Part shown: piece after piece, positions 32,197-41,177 of the stretch
Layout of the letters: every line of letters starts with the position of its first letter
How positions within the stretch are numbered: the stretch's first letter is position 1
IMG/VR virus record: IMGVR_UViG_3300044972_002389
Coordinates: 264,604-328,603 of that record
Length of the DNA stretch: 64,000 nucleotides
Source: a virus
Reading direction: 5' to 3' (one strand)
Notes under the pieces: model-generated
What the model saw: the letters and a program-made list of their open reading frames with translations, nothing else
Told to the model about the DNA's origin: nothing
Database searches by the model: none
Program-made: the position numbers and the translations under genes

Positions 32197-33603
32197 TTGG
32201 CTGAAGCAAAAGATTACAACGAAGACGTGCAAAAAATGCTGGTAAGCGTTCTGTTGAGTGATGAAGAGATTTATGCACGCTGCCAAAACATATTGCAGCC
32301 CAAATACTTTGTGAACAAGCTGAGACCTGTGATGCGTTTTGTTATTGATTTCGCAAATCAATACAGGGCATTGCCTAAGCCAGCACAATTGAGTGCGCAA
32401 TTTGGTATTGATTTTGAAAAAATTGACAACATCAATCCCCAACTGCAACAAGCTTTTCTGGATCAAATTGAAGAGTTTTGTAAAAACCGAGCCATTGCAG
32501 ATGCTGTGCTGAGTGCACCAGAGTTGATTCAAAAAGGCAACTATGCTGAGGTGGAAAAGCGAGTCAAAGAAGCTATCTTAGTTGGGCTTACTAGTGACAT
32601 TGGCACCAACTACTTTCTCAATCCCCGAGAGCGGTTGATGCGAATCAAAAACTCAAATGGTCAGGTCAGCACTGGTTGGAAAACTGTGGACCAAAAGCTG
32701 TATGGCGGTGTGAACAGAAAAGAAATCACCATTTGGACCGCTGGTTCAGGAGGGGGCAAATCCGTCACTTTGCAAAACATGGCAGTCAACTTAGTGAAGA
32801 TGGGATTGAATGTCATCTACATCAGTCTTGAGCTTTCGGAAGAGATGATCTCCATGAGGTTGGACTCAATGGTGGCACATATCCCTACTACAGAGATTTT
32901 CAAGAGAATGGATGAGGTTGAGATCAAAGTGGTGCAAGCGGGTAAACGTGCAGGCACATTGTATGTGAAACAGATGCCTCAAGGCACAACTACTAACGAC
33001 CTGAGAGCGTTTTTGAAAAACTATGAGATTGAGACAGGGCAAAAATGCGACGCACTTATGGTGGATTATCTTGATCTCATGTTTCCTAACAACAAGAGAA
33101 TTGACGTTAGTAACCTTTTCATCAAGGACAAGTTTGTAACTGAGGAACTACGCGGGTTGGCAGTAGAGCGTAATATGGTGCTCCAGACCGCTTCGCAACT
33201 TGGGAGATCTGCGGTTAATGAAATGGAGCATGATCACAGTCATATTGCAGGCGGTATCTCGAAGATTCAAACCGCAGATAATGTGATCAGCATTTTATCA
33301 ACGCCAGCCATGAGAGAGCGCGGGCAGTATCAATTCCAGTTTTTGAAAACAAGAAGCAGCAGTGGTGTAGGCAGCAAGGTTATTATGGGGTATGATGTTG
33401 AAACACTGCGCATCTATGACTTGGAAGAGAATGAAAGCGAAGTGCCAGTAAAAACCGCAGCAGATATGATGGCAGACTTGCGTAGGAAAAACACTGGGGC
33501 AACAGGTGCTGCACCTATTCCCCCTGCAAATACTGATACCATGTCTGCTCCAGCAAACAATCTTGCTAAGCTCAAAGAGCTTACATCCTTGATCAGGCGA
33601 TAG
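32197..33603 (+). CDS. Replicative DnaB-family helicase (gp41-like)
   Basis: 468 residues from TTG 32197, two bases after the primase stop. The N-terminal helical domain (NEDVQKMLVSVLLSDEEIY in parts) is followed by the RecA-like core: Walker A TAGSGGGKSV near residues 181-190, Walker B CDALMVDYLDLM and the arginine-finger region FQFLKTRSSSGVG. The hexamer unwinds DNA at the fork. The last 40 residues are a Pro/Ala linker and helix. Confidence 0.9.
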   Translation: MAEAKDYNEDVQKMLVSVLLSDEEIYARCQNILQPKYFVNKLRPVMRFVIDFANQYRALPKPAQLSAQFGIDFEKIDNINPQLQQAFLDQIEEFCKNRAIADAVLSAPELIQKGNYAEVEKRVKEAILVGLTSDIGTNYFLNPRERLMRIKNSNGQVSTGWKTVDQKLYGGVNRKEITIWTAGSGGGKSVTLQNMAVNLVKMGLNVIYISLELSEEMISMRLDSMVAHIPTTEIFKRMDEVEIKVVQAGKRAGTLYVKQMPQGTTTNDLRAFLKNYEIETGQKCDALMVDYLDLMFPNNKRIDVSNLFIKDKFVTEELRGLAVERNMVLQTASQLGRSAVNEMEHDHSHIAGGISKIQTADNVISILSTPAMRERGQYQFQFLKTRSSSGVGSKVIMGYDVETLRIYDLEENESEVPVKTAADMMADLRRKNTGATGAAPIPPANTDTMSAPANNLAKLKELTSLIRR

Positions 33604-33951
33604 TTACTCTGGATTTTTGGCGCTGATCCGGCGCAACAAGCTCATGGCTTTGGTTGTATCATTGGGATCAGCCAGCACCAATTTCATGAATGCAATGCTA
33701 AGTTCTGCCATCTCTTGACGTGTGAGCTGATGTTCTCTGCCCTGACGTAATTTATTCCAGGCACGGGTGAATAAGTTTATGTCCTGCATACCAAGAATGT
33801 CAGCCAATTGCTTGGGCATAACACTCCCTTGCGTTGGCTCTATAGGCACCGTTTCCTTACTACCAGGAACCATTGCAGCGCCCGGTGAACTATCCAGTTC
33901 ATGTAATCTTTTAGCCAAGCTTCTCATTTGTTCTGTTAAAATTTGTGTCAT
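33604..33951 (-). CDS. Hypothetical helical protein
   Basis: 115 residues, convergent with the helicase gene and starting one base after its stop. The C-terminal half is helical (LFTRAWNKLRQGREHQLTRQEMAELSI in parts). It is transcribed from the minus half of the palindromic promoter at 33978. No family recognised. Confidence 0.55.
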   Translation of the reverse strand: MTQILTEQMRSLAKRLHELDSSPGAAMVPGSKETVPIEPTQGSVMPKQLADILGMQDINLFTRAWNKLRQGREHQLTRQEMAELSIAFMKLVLADPNDTTKAMSLLRRISAKNPE

Positions 33952-33977
33952 AATGTGAGCCCAAAAACAGTGTCAAA

Positions 33978-34004
33978 AATATTTATGGAGTGAGCATAAA
34001 TATT
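33978..34004. promoter_or_regulatory. Palindromic bidirectional late promoter
   Basis: AATATTTATG, 7-base centre, CATAAATATT: a perfect 10-bp inverted repeat giving CATAAATA in both directions, between genes at 33951 (-) and 34026 (+). Confidence 0.7.
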
Positions 34005-34025
34005 CAAAAATTGGGTTGACAGGCT

Positions 34026-34280
34026 TTGAACAAACAGAAATCTATTATTGAGGAATTGGATTCGCTCGTTCCAGTTAAAAACAAACACTCAGTTATTGAA
34101 AGTAGAGCTGCTCATGTAATCAGTAGTGCTATTCACCTTATTGAGCAACTCCATGCCAGCTATGACGCAGAAGTAGCTGAAGATTTAACCAAACGGTTAG
34201 TAAAGAGCATCTTATGTAAAGAATCAACCAAATTTATGCGTAAGCTTAACACTGTTAAAAAAGGAAAAGGTCATGAGTAA
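34026..34280 (+). CDS. Small conserved T4-like protein
   Basis: 84 residues from TTG 34026, supported by the late promoter 22 bases upstream. It reads SIIEELDSLVPVKNKHSVIESRAAHVIS in parts, a pattern I recall from marine T4-like phages. Helical. Function unknown. It overlaps the next gene by eight bases. Confidence 0.6.
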   Translation: MNKQKSIIEELDSLVPVKNKHSVIESRAAHVISSAIHLIEQLHASYDAEVAEDLTKRLVKSILCKESTKFMRKLNTVKKGKGHE

Positions 34281-35214
34281 TGCCGAGGATATGAGAAAGC
34301 TCATAAACAGTGTAGCAAAGCCACAGCTTGATGAGGCTTTTGGTGCCCCTATGGGACTTGGGCGTGAAATAGCATTATGGGCAAAGAGTTTTAGTAACCC
34401 AGCCGCAGCAGCCCAACTCACAGCCGGTAATTACGCCAACCAATTGAATTTAGCATGGCGACAAGCAGGGTTGGAAAATGTTTCAGCAGCAGATTTCATG
34501 AAATGGTATCAACAAGTTCGTTTTGGCGGGAAAGAAAGCACTACCAAAATTGGTGATCAGTATGTGAATCAAGTTGTTGCCCAAGTAACCAATAACGATT
34601 TGAGCAAAATCTTGAATGATGATGACCTCAAGAAGATCTTCTTGGGTTTGGGACAAATACAGCAAAAAGCTGCAAACAAGCTGCACACTAATTTGTTGGC
34701 CAAAGGCACACAGCAACAAGAAGCTGAGGCATTACAAATAATGCAAAGCTTGAGAATTACATTACCTAGACTAAGTCAGTTCTCCTTAGCAAAATTGGGC
34801 CAGACAATTGCCGCTGTGCCGCTTGGAGGCTCTAGCGCAGCAAAGCAAATACCTATCAAGACTGTCAACGCGGGTATGATTGCGTTTGCTCGAGATTATG
34901 CTAGGATCCGACCCGCACCAGTTCAGCCTCTACCACAACCGTTCCGAGTCACTAATACCCGGAATCTCACGGTTTTGGAAAAACAAGCCCTTATAGGGAA
35001 ACTGGCTGATTTGGTGTTGGAAATAGTGATTGCTAATGATACAAACCTAGCAAGAGGAGGTGGCCCACAGCCACCCACACCGCCTCCAACGCCGCCCGCT
35101 AATCCTGTAAAAGACCTTACTGACCTGATAACAGACTTGCGCACGCAAGGATTTTCAGATGATATGATACGATTTATTATAGCAAACTTACGTGGAGGGG
35201 CGCCAACACCATGA
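34273..35214 (+). CDS. Putative virion protein with L-x-E-A propeptide-like start
   Basis: 313 residues with ribosome site AAAAGG. The N-terminus NAEDMRKLINSVAKPQLDEA resembles that of the next gene and ends with L-D-E/A, a possible prohead-protease site. The middle is helical and Gln/Ala-rich. A Pro-rich linker (PQPPTPPPTPPANP) precedes a short helical C-terminus (DLITDLRTQGFSDDMIRFI). No enzyme motif. Probably an internal or structural virion protein. Confidence 0.6.
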   Translation: MSNAEDMRKLINSVAKPQLDEAFGAPMGLGREIALWAKSFSNPAAAAQLTAGNYANQLNLAWRQAGLENVSAADFMKWYQQVRFGGKESTTKIGDQYVNQVVAQVTNNDLSKILNDDDLKKIFLGLGQIQQKAANKLHTNLLAKGTQQQEAEALQIMQSLRITLPRLSQFSLAKLGQTIAAVPLGGSSAAKQIPIKTVNAGMIAFARDYARIRPAPVQPLPQPFRVTNTRNLTVLEKQALIGKLADLVLEIVIANDTNLARGGGPQPPTPPPTPPANPVKDLTDLITDLRTQGFSDDMIRFIIANLRGGAPTP

Positions 35215-36611
35215 AAAATCATGTTTCTGATGCAGAGCTAATGCGTCAACTTTTAAACAGCATCGCAAATCCCAAGGCAACACGCTTATATGAAAGTGTT
35301 GCATTGCAGGAAGAGCAAGTGATCTTGGAAACTGAGCGACAGGTTCAAGAGAAATTGATTCCTGCTTTTCATGCAGTATTTGAGAGCTACAAAGGGCGGG
35401 TGCAAGAAGCTGACGCACAAGGCTACACTGACGAAGAACTCTTGGCGTTGGCTAAGAAATATCCCAACATACAGGACTTAATTGCTGCACACGCAAACCT
35501 ACGCGATGAACCAGCAACACAAGACTTAGACAAAGATAGTGCCTTGCGGACACTCAAAGGTGCCGCTGCAACCATCTTGAAAAAAACTCAAAGCAGTGAT
35601 CCTTTAGTGCCTCGGCCTGTGGAGTGGGTAGACAATCGGGAAGATAAACTTCAGCAATCCTTGAGCAAAGCTGACCCCAAAGGCAAATACAAAAAACTGG
35701 GTGCAATATTCCAAAAATTGAGCAAAGTTGTTAAAAACCATCCAAAAACAGCTAATGCAGTTGTGGGGCTAATGGGTGTGTCAATTCCTATTTTGGCATC
35801 AGGATATTGGTGGGCGGCTCCAGCAGCTCTTATTTTAACAAAGACCGTTACAGATATGCTGAACGGCGCCAGCTTTAAATCAGCTGTTGCAAAAAACATT
35901 ACATTTACTGCTATAGGGGCAGCAATAGGCGGCGCAATCCGTTATTCAGACGCAATATCCAATACATTAGATTCATGGTTAAGCGGGCAAAGTGAACCAA
36001 TTGGTACAGGTATCCCCTCTGGTGAAGTAGGATATGATGAACCGGACAGAACAGGACAGCAACAGGCTGCAACGTCTACAACAAAACAACAAATCGACAA
36101 CAAACTGGACGAACCTGATGAGCCAGGGGAAGCAGGTAGTGATGACGCCAGAGGCGCAGGAGGACCCTATTTCCCAGGGGAAGCAGGTAGTGATGACGCC
36201 AGAGGCGCAGGAGGACCCTATTTCCCAGGGGAAGCAGGTAGTGATGACGCCAGAGGCGCAGGAGGACCCTATTTCCCAGGGGAAGCAGGTAGTGATGACG
36301 ATAGCCAAGTAGACAGTCAAACATCTAGTGAGGCAGGTGACTATGCTCCAACCATCTCTATACCATCCCAAGAATACACTGTGCAAAGAGGCGATAATCT
36401 AAGCACCCTCGCACAAAAGAATAATCTCAGTGTGCGCGAATTGCTTGCTGCTAATCCTCAAATAACAAATCCTGATCAACTCAGGACCGGAGAAACAATC
36501 AATATCCCTTCTGAAACCGGCAGTAACACTTACGATCAGGGTGTTGGCACTAGATCAGACACTCAAGCGGGACTACGCAGCGGTCGCTTTACAAACAGAC
36601 AAGGATTTTAA
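35211..36611 (+). CDS. LysM-domain virion protein with membrane-like segments and tandem repeats
   Basis: 466 residues. The N-terminus (SDAELMRQLLNSIANP then RLYES) mirrors the previous gene and ends in an L-Y-E/S site. Residues about 180-250 hold hydrophobic Gly/Ala segments (TANAVVGLMGVSIPILASG, FTAIGAAIGGAI). Residues about 305-365 carry 17-residue repeats EAGSDDARGAGGPYFPG. A LysM domain follows near 385-430 (YTVQRGDNLSTLAQKNN, AANPQI, LRTGETINIP). LysM binds peptidoglycan, so the protein may meet the cell wall during infection. Confidence 0.75.
   Translation: MKNHVSDAELMRQLLNSIANPKATRLYESVALQEEQVILETERQVQEKLIPAFHAVFESYKGRVQEADAQGYTDEELLALAKKYPNIQDLIAAHANLRDEPATQDLDKDSALRTLKGAAATILKKTQSSDPLVPRPVEWVDNREDKLQQSLSKADPKGKYKKLGAIFQKLSKVVKNHPKTANAVVGLMGVSIPILASGYWWAAPAALILTKTVTDMLNGASFKSAVAKNITFTAIGAAIGGAIRYSDAISNTLDSWLSGQSEPIGTGIPSGEVGYDEPDRTGQQQAATSTTKQQIDNKLDEPDEPGEAGSDDARGAGGPYFPGEAGSDDARGAGGPYFPGEAGSDDARGAGGPYFPGEAGSDDDSQVDSQTSSEAGDYAPTISIPSQEYTVQRGDNLSTLAQKNNLSVRELLAANPQITNPDQLRTGETINIPSETGSNTYDQGVGTRSDTQAGLRSGRFTNRQGF
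36123..36300 (+). repeat. 51-bp tandem repeat, about 3.5 identical copies
   Basis: Units begin near 36123, 36174, 36225 and 36276 (last partial). They keep the reading frame (17 codons) and appear identical, indicating recent expansion. Confidence 0.9.
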
Positions 36612-36613
36612 CA

Positions 36614-37462
36614 ATGGCGTCACCCCCTAACTTCCCAAAATTTGGGCCAACTCCTACAGAGCGCGGCCTACCGCCGAGGCCGCGCACCACACAATCTACT
36701 GCTGCTGCACCAAGCGGTTCAGGAACTGGTCAGCTGTCTGCCAGAGTACAATCTCAATTAGAACTATTGCGTCAAGAGTTAGCCAAAAATGGGATCACTC
36801 CAGAAATACAAGCCCGCTTTCGCAAAGACAACCCTAATGAGTTCACTGGATCCGTCGATCCTGTTGCACCTTCTGAGCCCCCGAAGCAGGGTGCGACAGC
36901 TCCTACGCTTGCTCCTACGCTTGCTCCTACACAGCCTGGTGAGCCACCAAAGCTGGATTTTGCTAAATTTGCAAATGATGAGCGAGCCCGTTTACAAGAC
37001 AAAATTGAACAATTGAAAAAAGATCCCAAATATGCGTGGTTGACCCGTGGAGCACTTGGGCCTGATATCTTGCAAAAAGCGTTTTCCCAAGCTGGCGGGC
37101 CTACTCCCCAATCCGTTACTAATGTGCCTGCAACTGGTGCATCAGCCAGCAAACCTTGGGCAGCAGCAGACTGGGTACAACAAAAACAACAAGGGTTCCA
37201 GCGGGATACAAAACTGGCACAAGCCCTTAGTCCAAAAAAAGAAAAACCTTATCGCTTGAATATCGCCGGGGATAAAGTTCAATCAATGCAACTTCCAGCC
37301 TATGGCCAAAGTATGCCAGCTACCTCCCAGCCATCTACAGTACAGCCTAGTCCAGCCGCTGCCCTGTCTGCAACATCTGCTCCAAGAGCTAAAAGACAAC
37401 CAAGACAGCCACCAAAGGGCGTTCAACAAGTGAAAACAACAAAAGTAACCAAATACAAATGA
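36614..37462 (+). CDS. Proline-rich hypothetical virion protein
   Basis: 282 residues, Pro/Ala/Gln-rich and mostly disordered, with helical islands (ARVQSQLELLRQELAKNG, DERARLQDKIEQLKKD) and a repeated APTLAPT. The basic C-terminus (RAKRQPRQPPKGVQQVKTTK) could bind DNA. It sits two bases after the LysM gene. Probably virion-associated; no family. Confidence 0.55.
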   Translation: MASPPNFPKFGPTPTERGLPPRPRTTQSTAAAPSGSGTGQLSARVQSQLELLRQELAKNGITPEIQARFRKDNPNEFTGSVDPVAPSEPPKQGATAPTLAPTLAPTQPGEPPKLDFAKFANDERARLQDKIEQLKKDPKYAWLTRGALGPDILQKAFSQAGGPTPQSVTNVPATGASASKPWAAADWVQQKQQGFQRDTKLAQALSPKKEKPYRLNIAGDKVQSMQLPAYGQSMPATSQPSTVQPSPAAALSATSAPRAKRQPRQPPKGVQQVKTTKVTKYK

Positions 37463-38205
37463 GATTAGCATCTCCTATTACTCGCTTCTCTGAACCAGAA
37501 AGCATTGTGGCTGAAAGCAGATTACTTCCATTTTTCAGTTCTTTGTCAACTTTGAATCAGGACAATGCAGAAAACCTTGTGTTTCTGTATCTTGTAAGCC
37601 TACAACTCCTGCGTGTAGAGTCAAGCACACAAAAGTTTGCACAGCAATATGCTAACAAAACATTACGCTATAGTAACTTTCGCACTTGGCATCCTGGTGC
37701 CCCTGATTTATATGACTTGTTGTATTTTGTATTGAACAAGGAACCACCTTCAATGGACGAACGTCTTGTCAAACGCTTCTTGAAGAATATACAAAACACA
37801 AATTTTGATCAAAAACAAGCATCTCAGATTCTGTATCAAATTGAAACTTCATTGCGCATCAAGACCCAAAACTATCGCAGTATTAGACGTATTGTTGCTG
37901 ACTGGAATTCCCTCCATATTGACTTGGATGGCAAAAAACTGTGCGTTACCCGATTGCTCCAAGCATTACGATCTAGAGCAGCTCGTGGGGACATAGTCCA
38001 TGAATTGGACAATCTAGCACACTCTCATAATTGGGAATTGAAAGATGTTTGTGATCCCGAAACTGGCGCAGGCTGCGTTGCTCCGCAAGTGGGTCAAGGC
38101 CCAGAAAAGAAAAAACTCAGCTTGTTGAAACAGCTTGCCATAACAGCAGGCATTGGTATAGGCGCATACTACCTTGGAAAGGCACTGGCAGGAGGGATCA
38201 AATGA
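37459..38205 (+). CDS. Hypothetical protein with C-terminal membrane segment
   Basis: 248 residues. Helical body (ENLVFLYLVSLQLLRVESS) and a C-terminal hydrophobic helix (LLKQLAITAGIGIGAYYLGK, about 225-245). It overlaps its neighbours by four bases on each side, so the cluster is translated together. Function unknown. Confidence 0.55.
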   Translation: MRLASPITRFSEPESIVAESRLLPFFSSLSTLNQDNAENLVFLYLVSLQLLRVESSTQKFAQQYANKTLRYSNFRTWHPGAPDLYDLLYFVLNKEPPSMDERLVKRFLKNIQNTNFDQKQASQILYQIETSLRIKTQNYRSIRRIVADWNSLHIDLDGKKLCVTRLLQALRSRAARGDIVHELDNLAHSHNWELKDVCDPETGAGCVAPQVGQGPEKKKLSLLKQLAITAGIGIGAYYLGKALAGGIK

Positions 38206-38378
38206 AAATAAGTGAATTATTGCTCAAACCATTAACTGAAATGGCCACAGGCGGGAGTAGCTCAGCTGGCTCTATCGCATCAGTAACCAATCCTTTTGGT
38301 ATTGTAATGAGACGCCCCAGTTTGTTTGGATATGTGCCAAACAAGCCAAAAAAGCGCAAAAAAAGTCGTAAACAATAA
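38202..38378 (+). CDS. Small basic virion-cluster protein (58 residues)
   Basis: ATG 38202 overlaps the upstream stop (ATGA) with GGAGGG just before it. It begins MKISELLLKPLTE, reads ATGGSSSAGSIASVTNP, and ends in a highly basic tail (KPKKRKKSRKQ). The helical start and basic end resemble small internal head proteins. Function is inferred from layout only. Confidence 0.65.
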   Translation: MKISELLLKPLTEMATGGSSSAGSIASVTNPFGIVMRRPSLFGYVPNKPKKRKKSRKQ

Positions 38379-38382
38379 ATAC
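38374..38382 (+). promoter_or_regulatory. Late promoter-like motif AATAAATAC
   Basis: 34 bases before the ATG at 38417, with AAGGAG as ribosome site. It overlaps the stop of the 58-residue gene. Confidence 0.55.
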
Positions 38383-38416
38383 CCTTGCAATAATGCACTC
38401 TTAAGGAGACAAAACT

Positions 38417-39040
38417 ATGGCCTATGGTCAAACCAACGTAAACGGCGGTTCTCGCGGTGGCGAGTTCCTAACCGGCAATCTAAATTTCTTCCAACTGGTA
38501 ACTGTGATCCCCTGCTTTCCCACCAATGTCACAGCTCCTTTGGCTCAAGCACTGAAGGCTCGTAACTGGACCTCTTTGAGCGCCAGCCGCACCATCACCA
38601 TTGTGGATGGCAATGGAGCAAGCCAAACCTACACCAGTGACGCTGCCTACAATGACGCTGGTGCAAAGCAAGCTAACCTCACAAAGCTGTTGAACACATT
38701 TGCCACTCGTGCTAACCCTGTGATCGTAGCTGTGAGCACTGCTGCTATTGCTGACGGTGCTGGTGCAACAGTGTTGACCAGTGGTGTAAATGCTGTGGAC
38801 TTTGGTAGCGATTTCAATGGCGCACAAACAGGTTACTACATCAACCTGGCCACTGAGCGTAACCCAGCTTGGTTGTTGGACACAAGCACTGTAGAAAGCA
38901 ACACAAATGGCTATCAGTTCCTGAATGCCATTGACGGTGTGATCACAACAGCTACTTCTGTTATCGCTGCAACAAGCTTTGTTGTTAGCGGCAGCAGCGT
39001 TGCCCGCAACATTATCGGCAAGGTTCGCGAAGAACTCTAA
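38417..39040 (+). CDS. Probable abundant virion structural protein
   Basis: 207 residues, Ala/Thr/Ser/Asn-rich and low in charge. MAYGQTNVNGGSRGGEFLTG and LNFFQLVTVIP open the protein. Private late promoter, ideal ribosome site (AAGGAG) and a perfect terminator make it a single-gene unit with high expected expression. It is too short for a T4 gp23-type capsid protein. A head decoration or tail-surface protein is likely. No family recognised. Confidence 0.6.
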   Translation: MAYGQTNVNGGSRGGEFLTGNLNFFQLVTVIPCFPTNVTAPLAQALKARNWTSLSASRTITIVDGNGASQTYTSDAAYNDAGAKQANLTKLLNTFATRANPVIVAVSTAAIADGAGATVLTSGVNAVDFGSDFNGAQTGYYINLATERNPAWLLDTSTVESNTNGYQFLNAIDGVITTATSVIAATSFVVSGSSVARNIIGKVREEL

Positions 39041-39062
39041 ACCTTATTGGTATAGACAGTGT

Positions 39063-39090
39063 ACAAAAGGCGCAGAAATGCGCCTTTTGT
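39063..39090 (+). terminator. Perfect terminator
   Basis: ACAAAAGGCGCA, GAAA tetraloop, TGCGCCTTTTGT: 12-bp stem with built-in T-run. Confidence 0.9.
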
Positions 39091-39108
39091 CGTCTGTAAT
39101 GTTCGCCG

Positions 39109-39117
39109 TCTAAATAT
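39109..39117 (+). promoter_or_regulatory. Late promoter-like motif TCTAAATAT
   Basis: 24 bases before the ATG at 39141, just after a terminator. Confidence 0.5.
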
Positions 39118-39140
39118 ACGATATTTGTGTGAGAAACAAG

Positions 39141-39311
39141 ATGAATACTCAACAACTTTTTGAAACCCACAAGGCCACAAAAACTGTTTTTCAAAGGAAA
39201 AATGGAGTATTGCGTGCTCTTAACATTCCTGTGGAAAAATTAGATGTTAACTCCAAACCTTTAAAACCCATGTTTCCTATAAGCAGTGACCGCAATGACC
39301 CCACTACATGA
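39141..39311 (+). CDS. Small hypothetical protein
   Basis: 56 residues from ATG 39141 (an in-frame GTG at 39129 is less likely). Basic, with QRKNGVLRALNIPVEKLDV. It overlaps the next gene by 17 bases. No family recognised. Confidence 0.5.
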   Translation: MNTQQLFETHKATKTVFQRKNGVLRALNIPVEKLDVNSKPLKPMFPISSDRNDPTT

Positions 39312-40293
39312 AAACAGCATTGCTGACGTTGTAAGAATATTAAGCAAGGCCAGTAGATTCAGCCCCAAACAGGTAAAACAAGCTGTTGATGACCTTCCAG
39401 CTGATCAACTGATAAATTTAGTCGCTAGTGTTGAAAAACAGAATATCAAACAAGCCTTACAACTATTGCAGTTCACAAACATGGGCAGCAAAAAAACGAC
39501 GTTAGAAGATGTACAAGACAAACTACATAGCTTGGAAAAAGATTCCAAACTAGGACAGCGTACAAGAATACGCCAAATTTTAAGTATTGTAGGATCGCTG
39601 AGCGATCAAGATTGGGAATTGACTTGGCCTACTCTTGATCCCAAAACCATGCAAGGACTGTATCATCATGTTTCCAATCAAAAAACAGAAAACGTTACAA
39701 AATCGCAAGCACAAACGATCCTCCATCACGCCAAGGAAGAATTCATGGAACAAGTAATTTACAAAGATCAAATTGTTGAGGTACGTGTTCCTCGTGGTCC
39801 CAATAACACTGTGGGTATTATTCTTGATCACAAGTTGACAATGGTGCCTCGAGCTGATTGTGGGCCAATAAATGAACAGGTTATGGGCATGACGCAAATG
39901 CCCAGTTTAGCCAGGATGCTGACTTTGGCAGGTGTAGACACATTGCCAGAAGCCTCAGATGGGATTCGTGAAGACAAGTTGCCTCTGGGCATGCGCGTGG
40001 TTGTGGAATTTGATCCTGAACAACCTATGGACAAAACGAGAGTTAAAATTTTGAATGTGGACGCAACAGTTACACTAGAAGGCCTCCGTTTGCGAATACA
40101 ACGACAATTCCGTGATTTGAGTGCTGACTTAACAAGCGGAAGCCCTGACTATAAATTTGCAGGTGCCAATGCCAAGAGCTTAGCCAACAGTTTGGATACT
40201 ATGCAAGCTGCCTTACAAGATCTTCAAATCATACGAACATCTCAAGGTGCTGGCAGCAATATTCCAGAGGTGCTAGAGAATGAAGATTATTGA
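39295..40293 (+). CDS. Hypothetical virion-cluster protein
   Basis: 332 residues from ATG 39295. The N-terminal half is helical (IADVVRILSKASRFSPKQV). A beta-rich part follows (YKDQIVEVRVPRGPNNTVGI), then MPSLARMLTLAGVDTLPEAS, which resembles the RLxQLAG helices in 5026-5766. The C-terminus is helical. No enzyme motif; a structural or assembly role is inferred from location. Confidence 0.55.
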   Translation: MTPLHENSIADVVRILSKASRFSPKQVKQAVDDLPADQLINLVASVEKQNIKQALQLLQFTNMGSKKTTLEDVQDKLHSLEKDSKLGQRTRIRQILSIVGSLSDQDWELTWPTLDPKTMQGLYHHVSNQKTENVTKSQAQTILHHAKEEFMEQVIYKDQIVEVRVPRGPNNTVGIILDHKLTMVPRADCGPINEQVMGMTQMPSLARMLTLAGVDTLPEASDGIREDKLPLGMRVVVEFDPEQPMDKTRVKILNVDATVTLEGLRLRIQRQFRDLSADLTSGSPDYKFAGANAKSLANSLDTMQAALQDLQIIRTSQGAGSNIPEVLENEDY

Positions 40294-40507
40294 ACTGGGT
40301 GCATGGCGAACGCCAGTCAGCAATGAAGAAAATCTTTTGATCAATAAAATAACTGGCAATCAAGGCTCAATAGCCAAAAGTTCTCTTTCGGATAGAGAAA
40401 AAGTGGTAGCAAAAAATCTTGTAGCCCGTGGAGTGTTGACACGAGTTAAACGGGATGATAAACTCTATTATAGCTTTGACGACCCAAGTGATCAATGGAG
40501 AATCTAG
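40280..40507 (+). CDS. Small winged-helix-like protein
   Basis: 75 residues. SSLSDREKVVAKNLVARGVLTRVKRDDKLYYSF (in parts) has the helix-helix-wing look of a winged helix: a recognition-type helix, then GVLTRVKRDDKLYYSF as hairpin. It overlaps the previous gene by 14 bases. DNA binding is inferred from shape only. Confidence 0.5.
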   Translation: MKIIELGAWRTPVSNEENLLINKITGNQGSIAKSSLSDREKVVAKNLVARGVLTRVKRDDKLYYSFDDPSDQWRI

Positions 40508-40508
40508 T

Positions 40509-41177
40509 ATGACAGTTAGTAATGAAGACAAAGACGCAATGAGCCGTCTCTTGCAGATTATGAACGGAGAAAAAACTCCACAGAGTCCTCGCTCAGCGCG
40601 CAGTCCAGCCAGTTCTGCTCCCCTAGAACTGGCTGGTGCTGGGCAAGTTACTAGGGCAGATGTTGATGCTATGGCGCAAGTGTTGACGCGCCTAAACAAT
40701 GTTGTAGGTCAAGTGTCAACAGATATCTTGTTGGAAAGTGACAACAATCCTGAGCTAGCACAAGCTCTTGTAACTGAAACAACCTATGCTGGTATCAAAA
40801 TAGGGCGCTATGAAATCAAAATCAATCTAGATGAAACTAGGCTGGTCAACAAACAACATTACAGTGTTGTTAACAAGATTTCTGGTGAAGTTTTGGCTCA
40901 CGAACTAGGCCTTTATGAAGCTGCACATGGCTTGGTAAAAATGCTAAACAGCGGCCTCTATATCAACAGCCAAAGCGTCAGAGATCTTTTGGAAGCGGAA
41001 GCCGCCTATACTAGCCACAAAATGGATGCTATTCGATTCAAGCGCCGTGCCAAAAAGAGTCTGATTGAAGGCAAGGGCCACGATACCAGTCTATTTGAAG
41101 CACGTCGAGTAGCAGCAATGGATAAAGCAATGACAGCTAAAAGTCGTATCAAAAAAATCTACAACAGCTTGCCATGA
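40509..41177 (+). CDS. Hypothetical virion-cluster protein
   Basis: 222 residues from ATG 40509, one base after the previous stop. Starts with DKDAMSRLLQIMNGE and later DVDAMAQVLTRLNN, helices like those in other virion proteins of this phage. The middle has IKIGRYEIKINLDE and SVVNKISGEVLAHELGLYEA; the C-terminus is basic and helical. No family recognised. Confidence 0.55.
   Translation: MTVSNEDKDAMSRLLQIMNGEKTPQSPRSARSPASSAPLELAGAGQVTRADVDAMAQVLTRLNNVVGQVSTDILLESDNNPELAQALVTETTYAGIKIGRYEIKINLDETRLVNKQHYSVVNKISGEVLAHELGLYEAAHGLVKMLNSGLYINSQSVRDLLEAEAAYTSHKMDAIRFKRRAKKSLIEGKGHDTSLFEARRVAAMDKAMTAKSRIKKIYNSLP

Noticed and set aside
36123-36300. CRISPR-like array
   Set aside because: Units are contiguous, in frame and without spacers; they are coding repeats. 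The same applies to 63569-63757.
38248-38275. Possible tRNA: GGGAGTAGCTCAGCTGG resembles a tRNA D-arm
   Set aside because: No TPsiC arm, acceptor pairing or anticodon stem follows, and the bases encode the Gly/Ser/Ala segment of a small gene with a good ribosome site.
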